DNA from: Pseudomonas sp. FEN
Lineage (GTDB): Bacteria; Pseudomonadota; Gammaproteobacteria; Pseudomonadales; Pseudomonadaceae
Reading direction: 5' to 3'
Length of the DNA stretch: 64,000 nucleotides
Assembly: GCF_904067045.1 (NCBI RefSeq)
Contig: NZ_CAJFDC010000036.1
Span: forward strand, 1,380,001-1,444,000
Notes under the pieces: model-generated
Told to the model about the DNA's origin: nothing
What the model saw: only the letters and a program-made list of their open reading frames with translations
Database searches by the model: none
Shown here: piece by piece, positions 1-8,771 of the stretch
Position numbering within the stretch: the first letter of the stretch is position 1
Layout: every line of letters starts with the position of its first letter
Made by a program: the position numbers and the translations under genes

Positions 1-720
1 CTGCACCAGCAGGGCCAGTCCTCTCGCAGCCTGGCCCGCCTGCTTTCGGCGGTGCGCGGGCTGTACCAGTACCTCAACCGCGAAGGCCTGTGCAATCACG
101 ACCCGGCCACCGGCCTGGCCCCGCCCAAGGGCGAACGGCGCCTGCCGAAAACGTTGGACACCGACCGGGCCCTGCAATTGCTGGACGGAGGGGTGGAGGA
201 CGACTTTATCGCCCGCCGCGACCAGGCCATTCTGGAGCTGTTCTATTCCTCCGGCCTGCGCTTGTCGGAACTGACCGGGCTTGATCTGGACCAGCTGGAC
301 CTGGCCGATGGTCTGGTCCAGGTCCACGGCAAGGGCAGCAAAACCCGCGTCTTGCCAGTCGGTCGTAAAGCCCGCGAAGCCCTGCTGGCCTGGCTCCCGC
401 TGCGCGCCCTGAGCAATCCGGCCGACGCCGCCGTGTTCGTCAGCCAGCAAGGCCGGCGCCTCGGGCCCCGGGCCATTCAACTGCGGGTCAAGGCCGCCGG
501 CGAGCGCGAACTGGGACAGAACCTGCACCCACACATGCTCCGGCACTCCTTCGCCAGCCATTTGCTGGAGTCGTCCCAGGATCTGCGCGCCGTGCAGGAA
601 TTGCTTGGCCATTCGGACATCAAGACCACGCAGATCTATACCCACCTGGACTTCCAGCACCTGGCGACCGTCTACGACAGCGCCCATCCCCGAGCCAAAC
701 GCAGCAAGGACAGTGAGTAA
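1..720 (+). CDS. xerC: Tyrosine recombinase XerC, C-terminal part (5' end outside the window)
   Basis: Site-specific recombinase that works with XerD at dif to resolve chromosome dimers. The reading frame is open from base 1, so the N-terminal core-binding domain is cut by the window edge. The first in-window start-like codon (GTG at 52) is not the real start. The catalytic domain is complete: the first Arg in GLRLSELTGL, then HMLRHSFASH (His-x-x-Arg), LLGHSDIKTT, and the nucleophile Tyr in TQIYTHLDF. The stop TAA overlaps the ATG of the next gene (TAATG), so the two are translationally coupled. The same pairing is known from E. coli (xerC-yigB). Confidence 0.95.
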   Translation: MHQQGQSSRSLARLLSAVRGLYQYLNREGLCNHDPATGLAPPKGERRLPKTLDTDRALQLLDGGVEDDFIARRDQAILELFYSSGLRLSELTGLDLDQLDLADGLVQVHGKGSKTRVLPVGRKAREALLAWLPLRALSNPADAAVFVSQQGRRLGPRAIQLRVKAAGERELGQNLHPHMLRHSFASHLLESSQDLRAVQELLGHSDIKTTQIYTHLDFQHLATVYDSAHPRAKRSKDSE

Positions 721-1427
721 TGACGATTCAGCTGATCACCTTCGACCTCGACGACACCCTGTGGGATACCGCGCCGGTGATCCACAGCGCGGAGAACGTT
801 TTGCGTGAATGGCTGGCCGAGCACGCACCCAACCTGGGCGGTGTGCCGGTGGAGCATCTGTGGGCGATTCGCGAACGAGTGCTGCTCCAGGAGCCGACAC
901 TCAAGCACCGCATCAGCGCCCTGCGCCGCCGGGTGCTGTTCCACGCCCTGCAAGAGGCGGGTTACCCGCATGCACAGGCTTCGGAGCTGGCGGAAGAAAG
1001 CTTCGAGGTATTTATCCATGCCCGGCACCAGATCGAGGTGTTTCCGGAGGTCGAACCGACCCTGGAGGCCCTGGGCCGCTCCTTTGCCCTGGGCGTGGTC
1101 ACCAATGGCAACGCGGACGTGCGCCGTCTCGGGCTCGCCGACTATTTCCGCTTTGCACTGTGCGCTGAAGACATTGGCATCGCCAAGCCGGACTCACGGC
1201 TGTTCCATGAAGCCCTGGTGCGCGGCGGGAACATCCCGGCCAGCGCGGCGGTGCATATCGGCGATCACCCTGGGGACGACATCGCCGGGGCCCAGCAGGC
1301 CGGTCTGCGGGCGATCTGGTACAACCCCACGGGCAAGGCCTGGGAAGCGGAACGGCAGCCGGATGCGCAGGTTCGCAGCCTGACCGAGTTGCCGGTACTG
1401 CTGGCCGGCTGGAACAGCCCTGCCTGA
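720..1427 (+). CDS. yigB: HAD-superfamily phosphatase, YigB-like
   Basis: 235 residues. HAD motif I is FDLDDTLWDT with nucleophile Asp9 and general acid Asp11. Motif II is VVTNGN, and the C-terminal acidic motif is HIGDHPGDDIAGA. E. coli YigB dephosphorylates 5-amino-6-(5-phosphoribitylamino)uracil in riboflavin synthesis and also lies directly after xerC. The assignment here rests on that order plus family motifs; other sugar-phosphate substrates remain possible. The start ATG overlaps the xerC stop by one base. A bidirectional terminator follows at 1606-1635. Confidence 0.85.
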   Translation: MTIQLITFDLDDTLWDTAPVIHSAENVLREWLAEHAPNLGGVPVEHLWAIRERVLLQEPTLKHRISALRRRVLFHALQEAGYPHAQASELAEESFEVFIHARHQIEVFPEVEPTLEALGRSFALGVVTNGNADVRRLGLADYFRFALCAEDIGIAKPDSRLFHEALVRGGNIPASAAVHIGDHPGDDIAGAQQAGLRAIWYNPTGKAWEAERQPDAQVRSLTELPVLLAGWNSPA

Positions 1428-1440
1428 GTAACACTTGTGG

Positions 1441-1573
1441 TGTGGCGAGCGGGCTTGCCCGCGCTCGGCTGCGTAGCAGTCGTAAAACCGACCACCTCGG
1501 CCTGCCTGAGGCACCGGATTCGCAGGTTTTAGGGCCGCTTCGCAGCCCAGCGCGGGCAAGCCCGCTCGCCACA
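1441..1573. repeat. REPIN-type inverted repeat
   Basis: Two REP arms in opposite orientation: TGTGGCGAGCGGGCTTGCCC at the left and its reverse complement ending at 1573, separated by about 80 bases with their own internal pairing. This is the usual form of Pseudomonas REP doublets (REPINs), mobilised by RAYT transposases encoded elsewhere. It sits in the 3' intergenic space after yigB. Confidence 0.85.
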
Positions 1574-1605
1574 GACCCGCCGCCCCTGCCCAATCAGGAG
1601 CCATG

Positions 1606-1635
1606 AAAAAGCCCGCAGCGACGGCGGGCTTTTTC
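1606..1635. terminator. Bidirectional intrinsic terminator between yigB and sutA
   Basis: AAAAAGCCCGC, a short loop, then GCGGGCTTTTT: a GC stem flanked by A and T runs. It can end transcription of yigB (+) and of the convergent sutA (-). Confidence 0.85.
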
Positions 1636-1662
1636 AACAAAGCAGAAACCGGACGCTGAAAC

Positions 1663-1992
1663 TCAGATAGGCCGGCTACCGTATTTGTTATCCGGCTTCT
1701 TGGGCGGATCGGCCACCACATTGGCCTCGACTTCCTGCACCTTGCCGCCACGCGCGAGGAACTCTTCCATGGCCTTGGCCAGGGCATCGCGTTCCTTGTT
1801 CTTGGCTTCGACACTCGGCAGCTCGTCAACCGACACCGCTGCCTTGGCCTTGCCCTTGGCGGTCGGTACCGGCGCGTCACCACCATCATCATCGGCAACG
1901 TCTACGTCTTCAGCCGCCGCTTCGAGACCTTCTTCGGTTTCGTCGTCTTCACCGACCTCGAGGTCGTCGTTTTCCAGATCATCGTCGCTCAT
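1663..1992 (-). CDS. sutA: Transcriptional regulator SutA (slow-growth RNA polymerase partner)
   Basis: 109 residues. The first half is extremely acidic (runs of Asp/Glu from residue 2 to about 41) and probably disordered. A conserved central helix follows (VEAKNKERDALAKAMEEF), then a basic/proline tail PPKKPDNKYGSRPI. This composition and the position beside the yjbQ-amtB-glnK genes match SutA of P. aeruginosa, which binds RNA polymerase and raises rRNA and other promoter output in slow-growing or starved cells. It has no classical DNA-binding motif, as known for the family. Its terminator is shared with yigB. Confidence 0.88.
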   Translation of the reverse strand: MSDDDLENDDLEVGEDDETEEGLEAAAEDVDVADDDGGDAPVPTAKGKAKAAVSVDELPSVEAKNKERDALAKAMEEFLARGGKVQEVEANVVADPPKKPDNKYGSRPI

Positions 1993-2095
1993 GTTCTACC
2001 TCATGACTTGCGAAAAGCAGATTAGTTATAGCCCAGCTGCGCCGACTGTCGAAGGCCGCCAGAAAAAAATCAACATCCGCTGAACCCCCAGCGGT

Positions 2096-2521
2096 TTATG
2101 CCCCGTCACCGTAAAGGGTGGCAAGGACTTTACGAGCACCGCCATGATCACGGTGCTCGCCCAGATAGACACCTTGCCAACTGCCCAGCGCCAACTGTCC
2201 CGCCGTCACCGGCAAAGTCAGTTGACAGCCTAGCAAACTGGCCTTGAAGTGCGCCGGCAAGTCGTCCGCGCCTTCGTCGTTGTGTTCATAATCGGCCTTG
2301 ACCTGGGGTACCAGCCGGTTGAAATAACGCTCGAAGTCACGACGGACCGCCGGATCGGCATTCTCGTTGATGGTCAACGAGGCCGAGGTATGCTGCAGCC
2401 ACAAATGCAACAGACCGACCTGGCATGCCTTGAGTTCAGGCAAGCCGTCGAGCAACTCCCGGGTCACCAAATGAAAACCCCGGGGCCTGGCCCGCAAGGT
2501 AATCAGCGTCTGTTGCCACAT
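2096..2521 (-). CDS. YjbQ family (UPF0047) protein
   Basis: 141 residues, the full length of the YjbQ/UPF0047 family. Characteristic features are LLHLWLQHTSASLTINENAD near residue 40-60 and a C-terminal GSWQGVYLGEHRDHG. Members form trimers with a metal-like site lined by His residues. Some have weak thiamine-phosphate synthase activity, but the physiological role is not settled. It lies between sutA and amtB on the same strand, with spacing on both sides that suggests its own transcription unit. Confidence 0.85.
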   Translation of the reverse strand: MWQQTLITLRARPRGFHLVTRELLDGLPELKACQVGLLHLWLQHTSASLTINENADPAVRRDFERYFNRLVPQVKADYEHNDEGADDLPAHFKASLLGCQLTLPVTAGQLALGSWQGVYLGEHRDHGGARKVLATLYGDGA

Positions 2522-2692
2522 ACAGTTCTCCGCCCTTCGGCGCGCATTCTAGCGCGCTCTGGAAAAAAGCAAAGCGCCTAATACTCTTGCTTTGCTGTAA
2601 GCAATTGGCCCTTACAAAAACGCCCTGGGGTTTTGGCCGTATTGCCTCTGGATAAATCCTTTCAGTCCTTTTTTCAAGGACAAACTCCAGAC

Positions 2693-2726
2693 AAAAAAAT
2701 GCCCGGCAAGCCGGGCAATTTTTTTT
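2693..2726. terminator. Intrinsic terminator after glnK-amtB
   Basis: A TGCCCGG/CCGGGCA stem with CAAG loop, flanked by an A run on the left and an eight-base T run on the right. It lies immediately after the amtB stop on the minus strand. Confidence 0.9.
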
Positions 2727-2733
2727 GCGGCGT

Positions 2734-4074
2734 TTACACGTTGTAACCGCGCTCGTTGTGTTGCGCCAGGTCCAGGCCCACCGACTCTTCTTCGTCGGTC
2801 ACGCGCAGCCCCATCACGGCATCCAGCACCTTGAGGATGATGAAGGTGACGATCGCGGTGTAGATGACGGTGAAGCCGACACCTTTGCACTGGATCCAGA
2901 CTTGTGCCGCGACGTCGGTGGTGGCTGCGTTGAAGCCGCCCATCGACGGTGCCGCGAACACACCAGTGAGGATCGCACCGAGGATACCGCCGATACCGTG
3001 CACGCCGAAGGCGTCCAGGGAATCGTCATAGCCCAGTTTGCGTTTCAGGGTAGTGGCGCAGAAGAAGCACACCACACCGGCCGCCAGGCCAATGATCAGC
3101 GAGCCCATCGGGCCAACGGTACCGGCAGCCGGGGTGATGGCAACCAGACCGGCGACCACGCCCGAGGCGATGCCCAGGGCACTTGGCTTACCGTGGGTCA
3201 GCCATTCGGCGAACATCCAGCCCAGCGCGGCGGCGGCGGTAGCGATCTGAGTAACCAGCATCGCCATGCCGGCGGTGCCGTTGGCGGCGGCGGCGGAACC
3301 GGCGTTGAAGCCGAACCAGCCGACCCACAGCATGGCCGCGCCCATCAAGGTGTAACCGAGGTTGTGTGGCGCCATCGGGGTGGTCGGGAAGCCCTTGCGC
3401 TTGCCCAGCACCAGGCAGGCCACCAGGCCAGCGACACCGGCGTTGATGTGCACCACGGTGCCGCCAGCGAAGTCGAGCACGCCCCAGTCGCCCAGCAGGG
3501 AACCCGGACCGCTCCAGACCATATGCGCAATCGGCGCATAGACCAGGGTGAACCATACGCCCATGAACACCAGCATCGCGGAGAACTTCATGCGTTCGGC
3601 GAAGGCACCGACGACCAGCGCCGGGGTGATGATGGCGAAGGTCATCTGGTAGGTGACGAACACCGACTCGGGGAACAATGACGTCGGCCCGGTAATGCTG
3701 GCCGGCGTGATGCCGGCGAGGAAGGCCTTGGCCAGGCTACCGACGAAGGAGTTGTAGTTGACGACGTTGGCTTCCATCCCGGTGGTGTCGAACGCCATGC
3801 TGTAGCCATAAATGAACCACAGGATGGTGATCAGACCGGTAATGGCGAAGCACTGCATCATCACGGAAAGAATGTTTTTCGAGCGCACCATGCCGCCGTA
3901 GAACAGCGCTAGGCCTGGAATGGTCATGAACAGCACGAGGGCTGTCGAGGTCAGCATCCAGCTGGTATCACCGGAATTGAGGACTGGAGCAGGTACCGGG
4001 TCCGCCGCCATGGCCAAGGCTGGCATTACGAGGGACAACAGGGCTCCTAGCCCTGCGAATTTACGCAGAGTCAT
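2734..4074 (-). CDS. amtB: Ammonium transporter AmtB
   Basis: 446 residues. An N-terminal signal peptide (MTLRKFAGLGALLSLVMPALAMA) precedes eleven predicted membrane segments, as in Gram-negative Amt proteins. Family motifs include TIPGLALFYGGMVRSKN, the pore segment GGTVVHINAG, and FDDSLDAFGVHGIGG-like residues (here DDSLDAFGVHGIGGI) with the pore His pair. It conducts ammonium across the inner membrane and is gated by GlnK. It lies 33 bases downstream of glnK in the same operon. The start has AGGAG about 8 bases upstream. AACAAT directly before the ATG loosely resembles a Hfq/Crc motif, but that is weak. Confidence 0.97.
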   Translation of the reverse strand: MTLRKFAGLGALLSLVMPALAMAADPVPAPVLNSGDTSWMLTSTALVLFMTIPGLALFYGGMVRSKNILSVMMQCFAITGLITILWFIYGYSMAFDTTGMEANVVNYNSFVGSLAKAFLAGITPASITGPTSLFPESVFVTYQMTFAIITPALVVGAFAERMKFSAMLVFMGVWFTLVYAPIAHMVWSGPGSLLGDWGVLDFAGGTVVHINAGVAGLVACLVLGKRKGFPTTPMAPHNLGYTLMGAAMLWVGWFGFNAGSAAAANGTAGMAMLVTQIATAAAALGWMFAEWLTHGKPSALGIASGVVAGLVAITPAAGTVGPMGSLIIGLAAGVVCFFCATTLKRKLGYDDSLDAFGVHGIGGILGAILTGVFAAPSMGGFNAATTDVAAQVWIQCKGVGFTVIYTAIVTFIILKVLDAVMGLRVTDEEESVGLDLAQHNERGYNV

Positions 4075-4107
4075 ATTGTTTTCTCCTGGGGCGTTGGGTT
4101 TGGCGGC

Positions 4108-4446
4108 TTAGATTGCGTCGGTATCGGTTTCGCCGGTACGGATGCGAATAGCCTGTTCCAGATTGACCACGAAGATCTTGCCGTCACCGATCTTGCCGGT
4201 GTTGGCAGCCTTGGTTATCGCCTCGATAACCCGGTCAAGATCCTTGTCGTCAATGGCGACATCGATCTTCACCTTGGGCAGGAAATCGACCACATACTCC
4301 GCGCCGCGATACAGCTCGGTGTGACCTTTCTGCCGGCCAAAGCCTTTGACCTCAGTAACGGTAATGCCCTGCACGCCGATCTCGGACAACGACTCGCGCA
4401 CGTCGTCCAACTTGAACGGCTTGATGATGGCAGTGACTAGCTTCAT
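4108..4446 (-). CDS. glnK: Nitrogen regulatory protein P-II (GlnK)
   Basis: 112 residues, the standard P-II length. It starts MKLVTAIIKPFKLDDVRESL. The T-loop carries the uridylylated Tyr in GHTELYRGAEYVV, and the C-terminal signature is GKIGDGKIFV. It senses 2-oxoglutarate, ATP/ADP and glutamine (through GlnD), and it blocks AmtB when nitrogen is sufficient. The frame is open further upstream, but MKLV is the family start and has GGAGA-like SD bases. The operon glnK-amtB is preceded by NtrC sites and a sigma-54 promoter. Confidence 0.97.
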   Translation of the reverse strand: MKLVTAIIKPFKLDDVRESLSEIGVQGITVTEVKGFGRQKGHTELYRGAEYVVDFLPKVKIDVAIDDKDLDRVIEAITKAANTGKIGDGKIFVVNLEQAIRIRTGETDTDAI

Positions 4447-4649
4447 GAAACTCTCTCCCGAATTGGTGGACTTGCCCCAGGAAAACAAACCCGACTCAAG
4501 TCTAAGCGCAGTGCCTGGCTTTGTAACGCATCGTCGGTCCACATCTACCGCTCGACGCCAGCTAACCGCTGCTGGCGAAACTTCCCAGCTTCGTCTGCCG
4601 CACTGCATTCGTCACAGCGACTGCATCAGTGCATGGGTCACTGGCAACT

Positions 4650-4666
4650 AAGCAGAAAGCTTGCCA
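4650..4666 (-). promoter_or_regulatory. Sigma-54 (RpoN) promoter of glnK-amtB
   Basis: On the minus strand the bases read TGGCAAGCTTTCTGCTT. The invariant GG (-24) and GC (-12) are separated by exactly ten bases. Only two conserved positions of the TGGCACG-N4-TTGCW consensus are off. The predicted transcription start is near 4640, giving a leader of about 190 bases before the glnK ATG. Confidence 0.8.
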
Positions 4667-4741
4667 GCTCCGTAAAAACCAATGATTTCAATCCTTTGGT
4701 CGCTGCAATGGGTGAAAAAGTGCTTTGCGCCCAGGCCGGGC

Positions 4742-4790
4742 GCACAACAACAGTGCATGCAGACCCGGCGCGATGCGCAAAAAGCGTGCA
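4742..4790. promoter_or_regulatory. Two tandem NtrC enhancer sites upstream of glnK
   Basis: Site 1 at 4742-4756 is GCAC-N7-GTGC (perfect core of the NtrC palindrome TGCACC-N4-TGGTGCA). Site 2 at 4774-4790 is TGCGC-N7-GTGCA. Their centres are 33 bp apart, about three helical turns, and they lie roughly 110 and 140 bp upstream of the predicted start. This is the classic glnA-type enhancer layout. The ubiK gene begins just beyond on the other strand. Confidence 0.78.
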
Positions 4791-4862
4791 CCCAGCCCCA
4801 TGGAAATCACTATAGACACTGCGTGGTACACTGGCGGGTAATCTGTTTCCGGAATTTCAGCC

Positions 4863-5123
4863 ATGCTTGCGCCCAAAGCGTTTCTCGATGCCCTGAGCGG
4901 CCACGCCTCCCGTTTGTTCAGCGGCGAAACACCCCTGCCCCGCCAGGAATTCGAAAGCCAGTTCAAGGTGCTGTTGCAGAGCGGCTTCAGCAAGCTCGAC
5001 CTGGTCAGCCGCGAGGAGTTCGACAGCCAGATGGTGGTGTTGGCGCGGACCCGTGCGCGGTTGGAGAGTCTGGAGGCGAAGGTGGCGGAGCTGGAGGCGC
5101 GGCTGGCTCCAGCCCAGCAATAA
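4863..5123 (+). CDS. ubiK: Ubiquinone biosynthesis accessory factor UbiK
   Basis: 86 residues. The first half is helical (MLAPKAFLDALSGHASRLFS). Then comes the conserved segment LVSREEFDSQMVVLARTRARL, followed by a C-terminal coiled coil (LEAKVAELEARL) that makes the trimer. UbiK binds UbiJ and supports the ubiquinone biosynthetic complex under oxygen. It is divergent from glnK. Its neighbour in other pseudomonads is comM, which here is 8 kb away, marking the 5.2-13.2 kb block as inserted. Confidence 0.9.
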   Translation: MLAPKAFLDALSGHASRLFSGETPLPRQEFESQFKVLLQSGFSKLDLVSREEFDSQMVVLARTRARLESLEAKVAELEARLAPAQQ

Positions 5124-5219
5124 CCGGCATCAGGCACCACCCGATGCATCGGACCGCTGGGCCGCTACCCAGGCGCATTCGCTCCATGGGCAGGCTAGCA
5201 CCATTCCTGGCACATGGAA

Positions 5220-6860
5220 TCAGAGGCGGAAACGGCTGACCAGCGTATTGAACGACAGGGCCAGGTTCGACAATTCCTGGCTCGAAGCGCTGGTCTGGTG
5301 CGCGCCGGCGGCGGACTGGGTCGAGAGACTCTGGATATTCACCAGGTTGCGATCGACTTCACGGGCCACATGGGCCTGTTCCTCGGAAGCCGTGGCGATC
5401 ACCAGGTTACGGTCATTGATCTGCGCAATACCGTCGGCGATCTGCTCCAGCGCCTCGCCAGTGGTCTGGGCCAGGCCCTGGGTCTCGGTCACCAGCATCT
5501 GACTCTTGCCCATGGCCTCGACTGCGCTGTCGGCACGGTTCTGTACCGCGCGAATCATGCTCTCGATTTCACCGGTGGACGCCTGGGTGCGCGCAGCCAG
5601 CGCGCGAACCTCATCGGCGACCACGGCGAAGCCGCGCCCCTGCTCACCGGCGCGCGCGGCCTCGATGGCCGCATTGAGGGCCAGCAGGTTGGTCTGTTCG
5701 GCAATCCCGCGAATCACATCCAGCACCTTGCCGATATCACGAACCTGCACGGCAAGGTCCCTGACCAAGCCGGTGGATGAGGTGATTTCCTGGGTTGCAT
5801 TGTTGATCGCCTGCATCGCGTTACGTGCTTGGTCGCGGCCATTACTGGCCTGCAGGCTGGTCGATTGCGAGGCCTGCGAGGTGGAAACGGCATTGCGCGC
5901 CACCTCTTCGACTGCCGAGGTCATTTCGGTCACGGCCGTGGCCGCCTGCTGGATCTCGTCATTCTGCCGGGTCAAGGCACGGCTTCCATCGTCGGTGACC
6001 GCCGTCAGTTCCTCGGCAGCGGAAGCCAACTGATCCGAAGCACTGGCAATCTGCTGGATCGTCGACTTCAGGCTGGCCTGCATGCCCCCCAGAGCCTCAA
6101 GCAACTGGCCCGCTTCATCGCGGCGCTGGCTGGTGATGTGCTGGGTCAGGTCGCCCTGGGCGATGCGTTGCGCGCAATCGACTGCCGTGGCAATCGGTCG
6201 ACTGATCAGGCGGCTGATAAACAGCCCCAACAGCAACGCAGCTATAAAGGCCACGATAATGCCGCTGTACAAGACGGTCCTGGCCGACACTTCTTGAAGC
6301 GTGGCGGCCTTGGCATCTTCACTGATCTGGCGGTCATTGGAGTCGATCATGATGGTCAACTGATCCATCACTTTGCGATAAGCCTTCTGCAGGTCACCCA
6401 GCAGCAGGGTGCGCCCCTTCTCCAGGTCACCGACCGCCATCAGCGCCACATACTGCTGCACCATCGCCTGGTAGACCGGCCAGTCGCGAGCCATCTGGTC
6501 GCCGGCAAGGCGCTCGTCTTCAGCCAGGGGCCCTTTGCGGTACGCGGCGAAAGCCTGTTCGCTGGCCAACTGGTTGGCTTTCATAGAGGCGAGAAACTCA
6601 TCCTTCACGCTCTGCGGGGCATTGCCCGCGGTGGCGACATACAGCCGGTACATGTCGCGCGTCTGGCCAACCGCCTTGGTCTTGGTCTGCGACGTGTTGG
6701 CGACCGAGACCAGGTTGTTGCTGAACACCGCCTGCAAGCGCGCCGACAGCGCGGAAACACCGCTGATGCCAAGCATTCCCACAGCGAGCGTGATCAAGGC
6801 GCAGAGGACAAAGGAAGTGATCAGTTTGGTCGAGAATTTTGCGTCATTGAGCCAGTTCAT
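5220..6860 (-). CDS. Methyl-accepting chemotaxis protein with four-helix-bundle sensor
   Basis: 546 residues from MNWLNDAKFS. This start has GAGGA about 9 bases upstream; the frame is open 35 codons further, but that stretch lacks signal features. TM1 is about residues 12-34. A periplasmic helical domain (35-195) is of 4HB_MCP type. TM2 is 197-217, HAMP 218-270, and a cytoplasmic signalling domain follows with the hairpin tip NLLALNAAIEAARAGE. There is no C-terminal CheR-binding pentapeptide. The ligand cannot be told from sequence; related receptors in pseudomonads sense organic acids or aromatics. The gene opens the accessory block between ubiK and comM. Confidence 0.93.
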   Translation of the reverse strand: MNWLNDAKFSTKLITSFVLCALITLAVGMLGISGVSALSARLQAVFSNNLVSVANTSQTKTKAVGQTRDMYRLYVATAGNAPQSVKDEFLASMKANQLASEQAFAAYRKGPLAEDERLAGDQMARDWPVYQAMVQQYVALMAVGDLEKGRTLLLGDLQKAYRKVMDQLTIMIDSNDRQISEDAKAATLQEVSARTVLYSGIIVAFIAALLLGLFISRLISRPIATAVDCAQRIAQGDLTQHITSQRRDEAGQLLEALGGMQASLKSTIQQIASASDQLASAAEELTAVTDDGSRALTRQNDEIQQAATAVTEMTSAVEEVARNAVSTSQASQSTSLQASNGRDQARNAMQAINNATQEITSSTGLVRDLAVQVRDIGKVLDVIRGIAEQTNLLALNAAIEAARAGEQGRGFAVVADEVRALAARTQASTGEIESMIRAVQNRADSAVEAMGKSQMLVTETQGLAQTTGEALEQIADGIAQINDRNLVIATASEEQAHVAREVDRNLVNIQSLSTQSAAGAHQTSASSQELSNLALSFNTLVSRFRL

Positions 6861-7343
6861 CGGTGGATCCTCATAGGGTGCTGATCGCACAGCCCTGTTA
6901 TGTGTGCATTCCCCTGCTCCCGCGTAACACCAGGTGAAGGGACCGTGTCGGAACTCCATCGCCACTCGAGCCCGCCTGGCGACAGCGCAGGCACCGCCGG
7001 CGCAATACCTGGCACGTTATTTTGAACATGACGTCGTACCACGGCACAAACGCACAAGCCAAAACCCCCGCTGGCTCTCAAGCTTGATGGGGTCAAAAAG
7101 AACACCTTTCTTTCTTGCCGTCCCATCGCGCTCACGATGCTTGCGGCCTGCCCCTTGCTTAAATGCCTTTCCTAGAGCCATCCATTGGAAAAAATAAATA
7201 ATGGCTATCTGCCATATTTGTTGAGAAAGATTACCTCATGTGAAATATTAATCGCAATGTACGACATCGTATGACCTTGAAAAATCTTTAACACCGCGCC
7301 CAACCAAGATCATGCGTGCAAGCCAAACCATGAGGAGTTACCT
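6861..7343. other. Intergenic region, no gene seen
   Basis: 483 bases between the divergent chemoreceptor and dehydrogenase genes. Bases 7180-7330 are AT-rich and are the likely promoter zone for the dehydrogenase operon. TACGA-CA-TCGTA at 7260-7271 is a small perfect inverted repeat that could be an operator. I see no convincing ORF, RNA gene or REPIN. Confidence 0.5.
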
Positions 7344-8768
7344 ATGCATCCGCAGAGGATGGGTCAGCCATTGCCAGGTGTGCGCAAGGCAAAACCCATG
7401 AGGATTACGATCGCAGGGTGCCTGGTCCTGACGGCGGTCAGCCTGGCGGCCCATGGCGAGGCGCTCGACGCCAGCGCTTCGCCGGGCAAGCGTCTGGCGC
7501 TGGCCGCTGATTGCGTGGCCTGCCATAGCAGCGACGCAGGCAAGCCCTTTGCCGGCGGTTACCCACTCAACTCGCCGATGGGCGTTATCTACTCGACGAA
7601 TATCACCCCGTCGAAAACCGCCGGTATCGGCCATTACAGCCAGACAGACTTCGCCCGCGCCGTGCGCGACGGCGTGACCCCGGATGGCACCCGCCTATAC
7701 CCGGCGATGCCCTATACGTCCTACGCAAAGCTGACCGACAGCGATGTCGCCGCCCTGTACCAGTACTTCATGCATGAAGTCGCGCCGGTGGATGTGCCCA
7801 GCCGCAAGACCGAACTCGACTTTCCGTTCAATATCCGCGCCTCGATGCGCGGCTGGAACGCGCTGTTCCACAGCCAGAAACGCTTCGTGGCGAATCCGGG
7901 CAAGTCCGAGCAGGTCAATCGCGGCGACTACCTGGTCAATGCACTGGCCCATTGCGACACCTGCCATACCCCGCGCAACGTCCTGATGGCCGCGGATAAC
8001 GACAAGGCACTGTCCGGCGGCTCGCTGGGGGCCTGGTACGCACCGAACATCACCTCGGACAAGACCAGCGGCATCGGTGCCTGGTCGAACGACGAGATCG
8101 TCGCCTACCTGCGCAGCGGCCATATCGAGGGCAAGGCACAAGCCGCCGGGCCCATGGCCGAGGCGGTCGAGCACAGCCTGCAGTACCTCGCCGAAGATGA
8201 CCTCAAGGCCATCGCGGCCTACCTGCTGCAGACCCGCCCCATCGCCAGCGGCGAGCGCCAGGCCCGCCATACCTTCGGCCAGGCGTCGAGCGACGAGCTC
8301 AGCCTGCGCGGCGGCAATTCGCAGGACAATCCAGGCTGGCGCATCTTCAGCGGCACCTGCGCCAACTGCCACCAGGCCAACGGCCAGGGCACCAGCCAGT
8401 ACCCGTCACTGTTCCACAACACCGCGACCGCCCGCAGCGACAACCTGATCGCGACCATCGTCTACGGCGTGCACCGCGAAGTCGACGGCGGGGCAATCGA
8501 TATGCCGGCCTTCGGTCCCGATGCGCTGTTCACCGATCGCCTCGACGACCAGCAGATCGCCGATGTCAGCAACTACGTCCTGTCCCGCTATGGCAATTCC
8601 GAACTGAGCGTGACCGCCGCCGATGTGGCGCGCGTGCGTGAAGGCGGCCCCAAGGCGCCGCTTGCCGTGCTGGCACGGTTCAGCGTGCCTGGCCTGATCA
8701 TTCTCGGCCTGCTGATCATCCTGGCACGGTTCAGATTCAAGACTCGTCGCCAGTACCGGGAAGCCTGA
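7344..8768 (+). CDS. Triheme cytochrome c subunit of membrane FAD dehydrogenase
   Basis: 474 residues with three haem c sites: CVACH (57-61), CDTCH (204-208) and CANCH (339-343). An N-terminal signal peptide has its hydrophobic core at residues 20-38, and a single C-terminal anchor covers about residues 447-465 (VPGLIILGLLIILARF). This is the electron-transfer subunit of the gluconate/sorbitol/fructose-type dehydrogenases, passing electrons from the flavoprotein to ubiquinone. The start is supported by GAGGAG 7 bases upstream. ATG at 7398 is an alternative giving a shorter signal n-region. It is first in a three-gene operon. Confidence 0.92.
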   Translation: MHPQRMGQPLPGVRKAKPMRITIAGCLVLTAVSLAAHGEALDASASPGKRLALAADCVACHSSDAGKPFAGGYPLNSPMGVIYSTNITPSKTAGIGHYSQTDFARAVRDGVTPDGTRLYPAMPYTSYAKLTDSDVAALYQYFMHEVAPVDVPSRKTELDFPFNIRASMRGWNALFHSQKRFVANPGKSEQVNRGDYLVNALAHCDTCHTPRNVLMAADNDKALSGGSLGAWYAPNITSDKTSGIGAWSNDEIVAYLRSGHIEGKAQAAGPMAEAVEHSLQYLAEDDLKAIAAYLLQTRPIASGERQARHTFGQASSDELSLRGGNSQDNPGWRIFSGTCANCHQANGQGTSQYPSLFHNTATARSDNLIATIVYGVHREVDGGAIDMPAFGPDALFTDRLDDQQIADVSNYVLSRYGNSELSVTAADVARVREGGPKAPLAVLARFSVPGLIILGLLIILARFRFKTRRQYREA

Positions 8769-8771
8769 GCA

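Noticed and set aside
1..720. Recombinase at the window start as part of an integrative element
   Set aside because: Sequence and neighbours show it is the core XerC, not a phage integrase.
4447..4608. N-terminal extension of glnK
   Set aside because: P-II proteins start at MKLVTAIIKP; the extension lies in the leader between the sigma-54 promoter and the SD.
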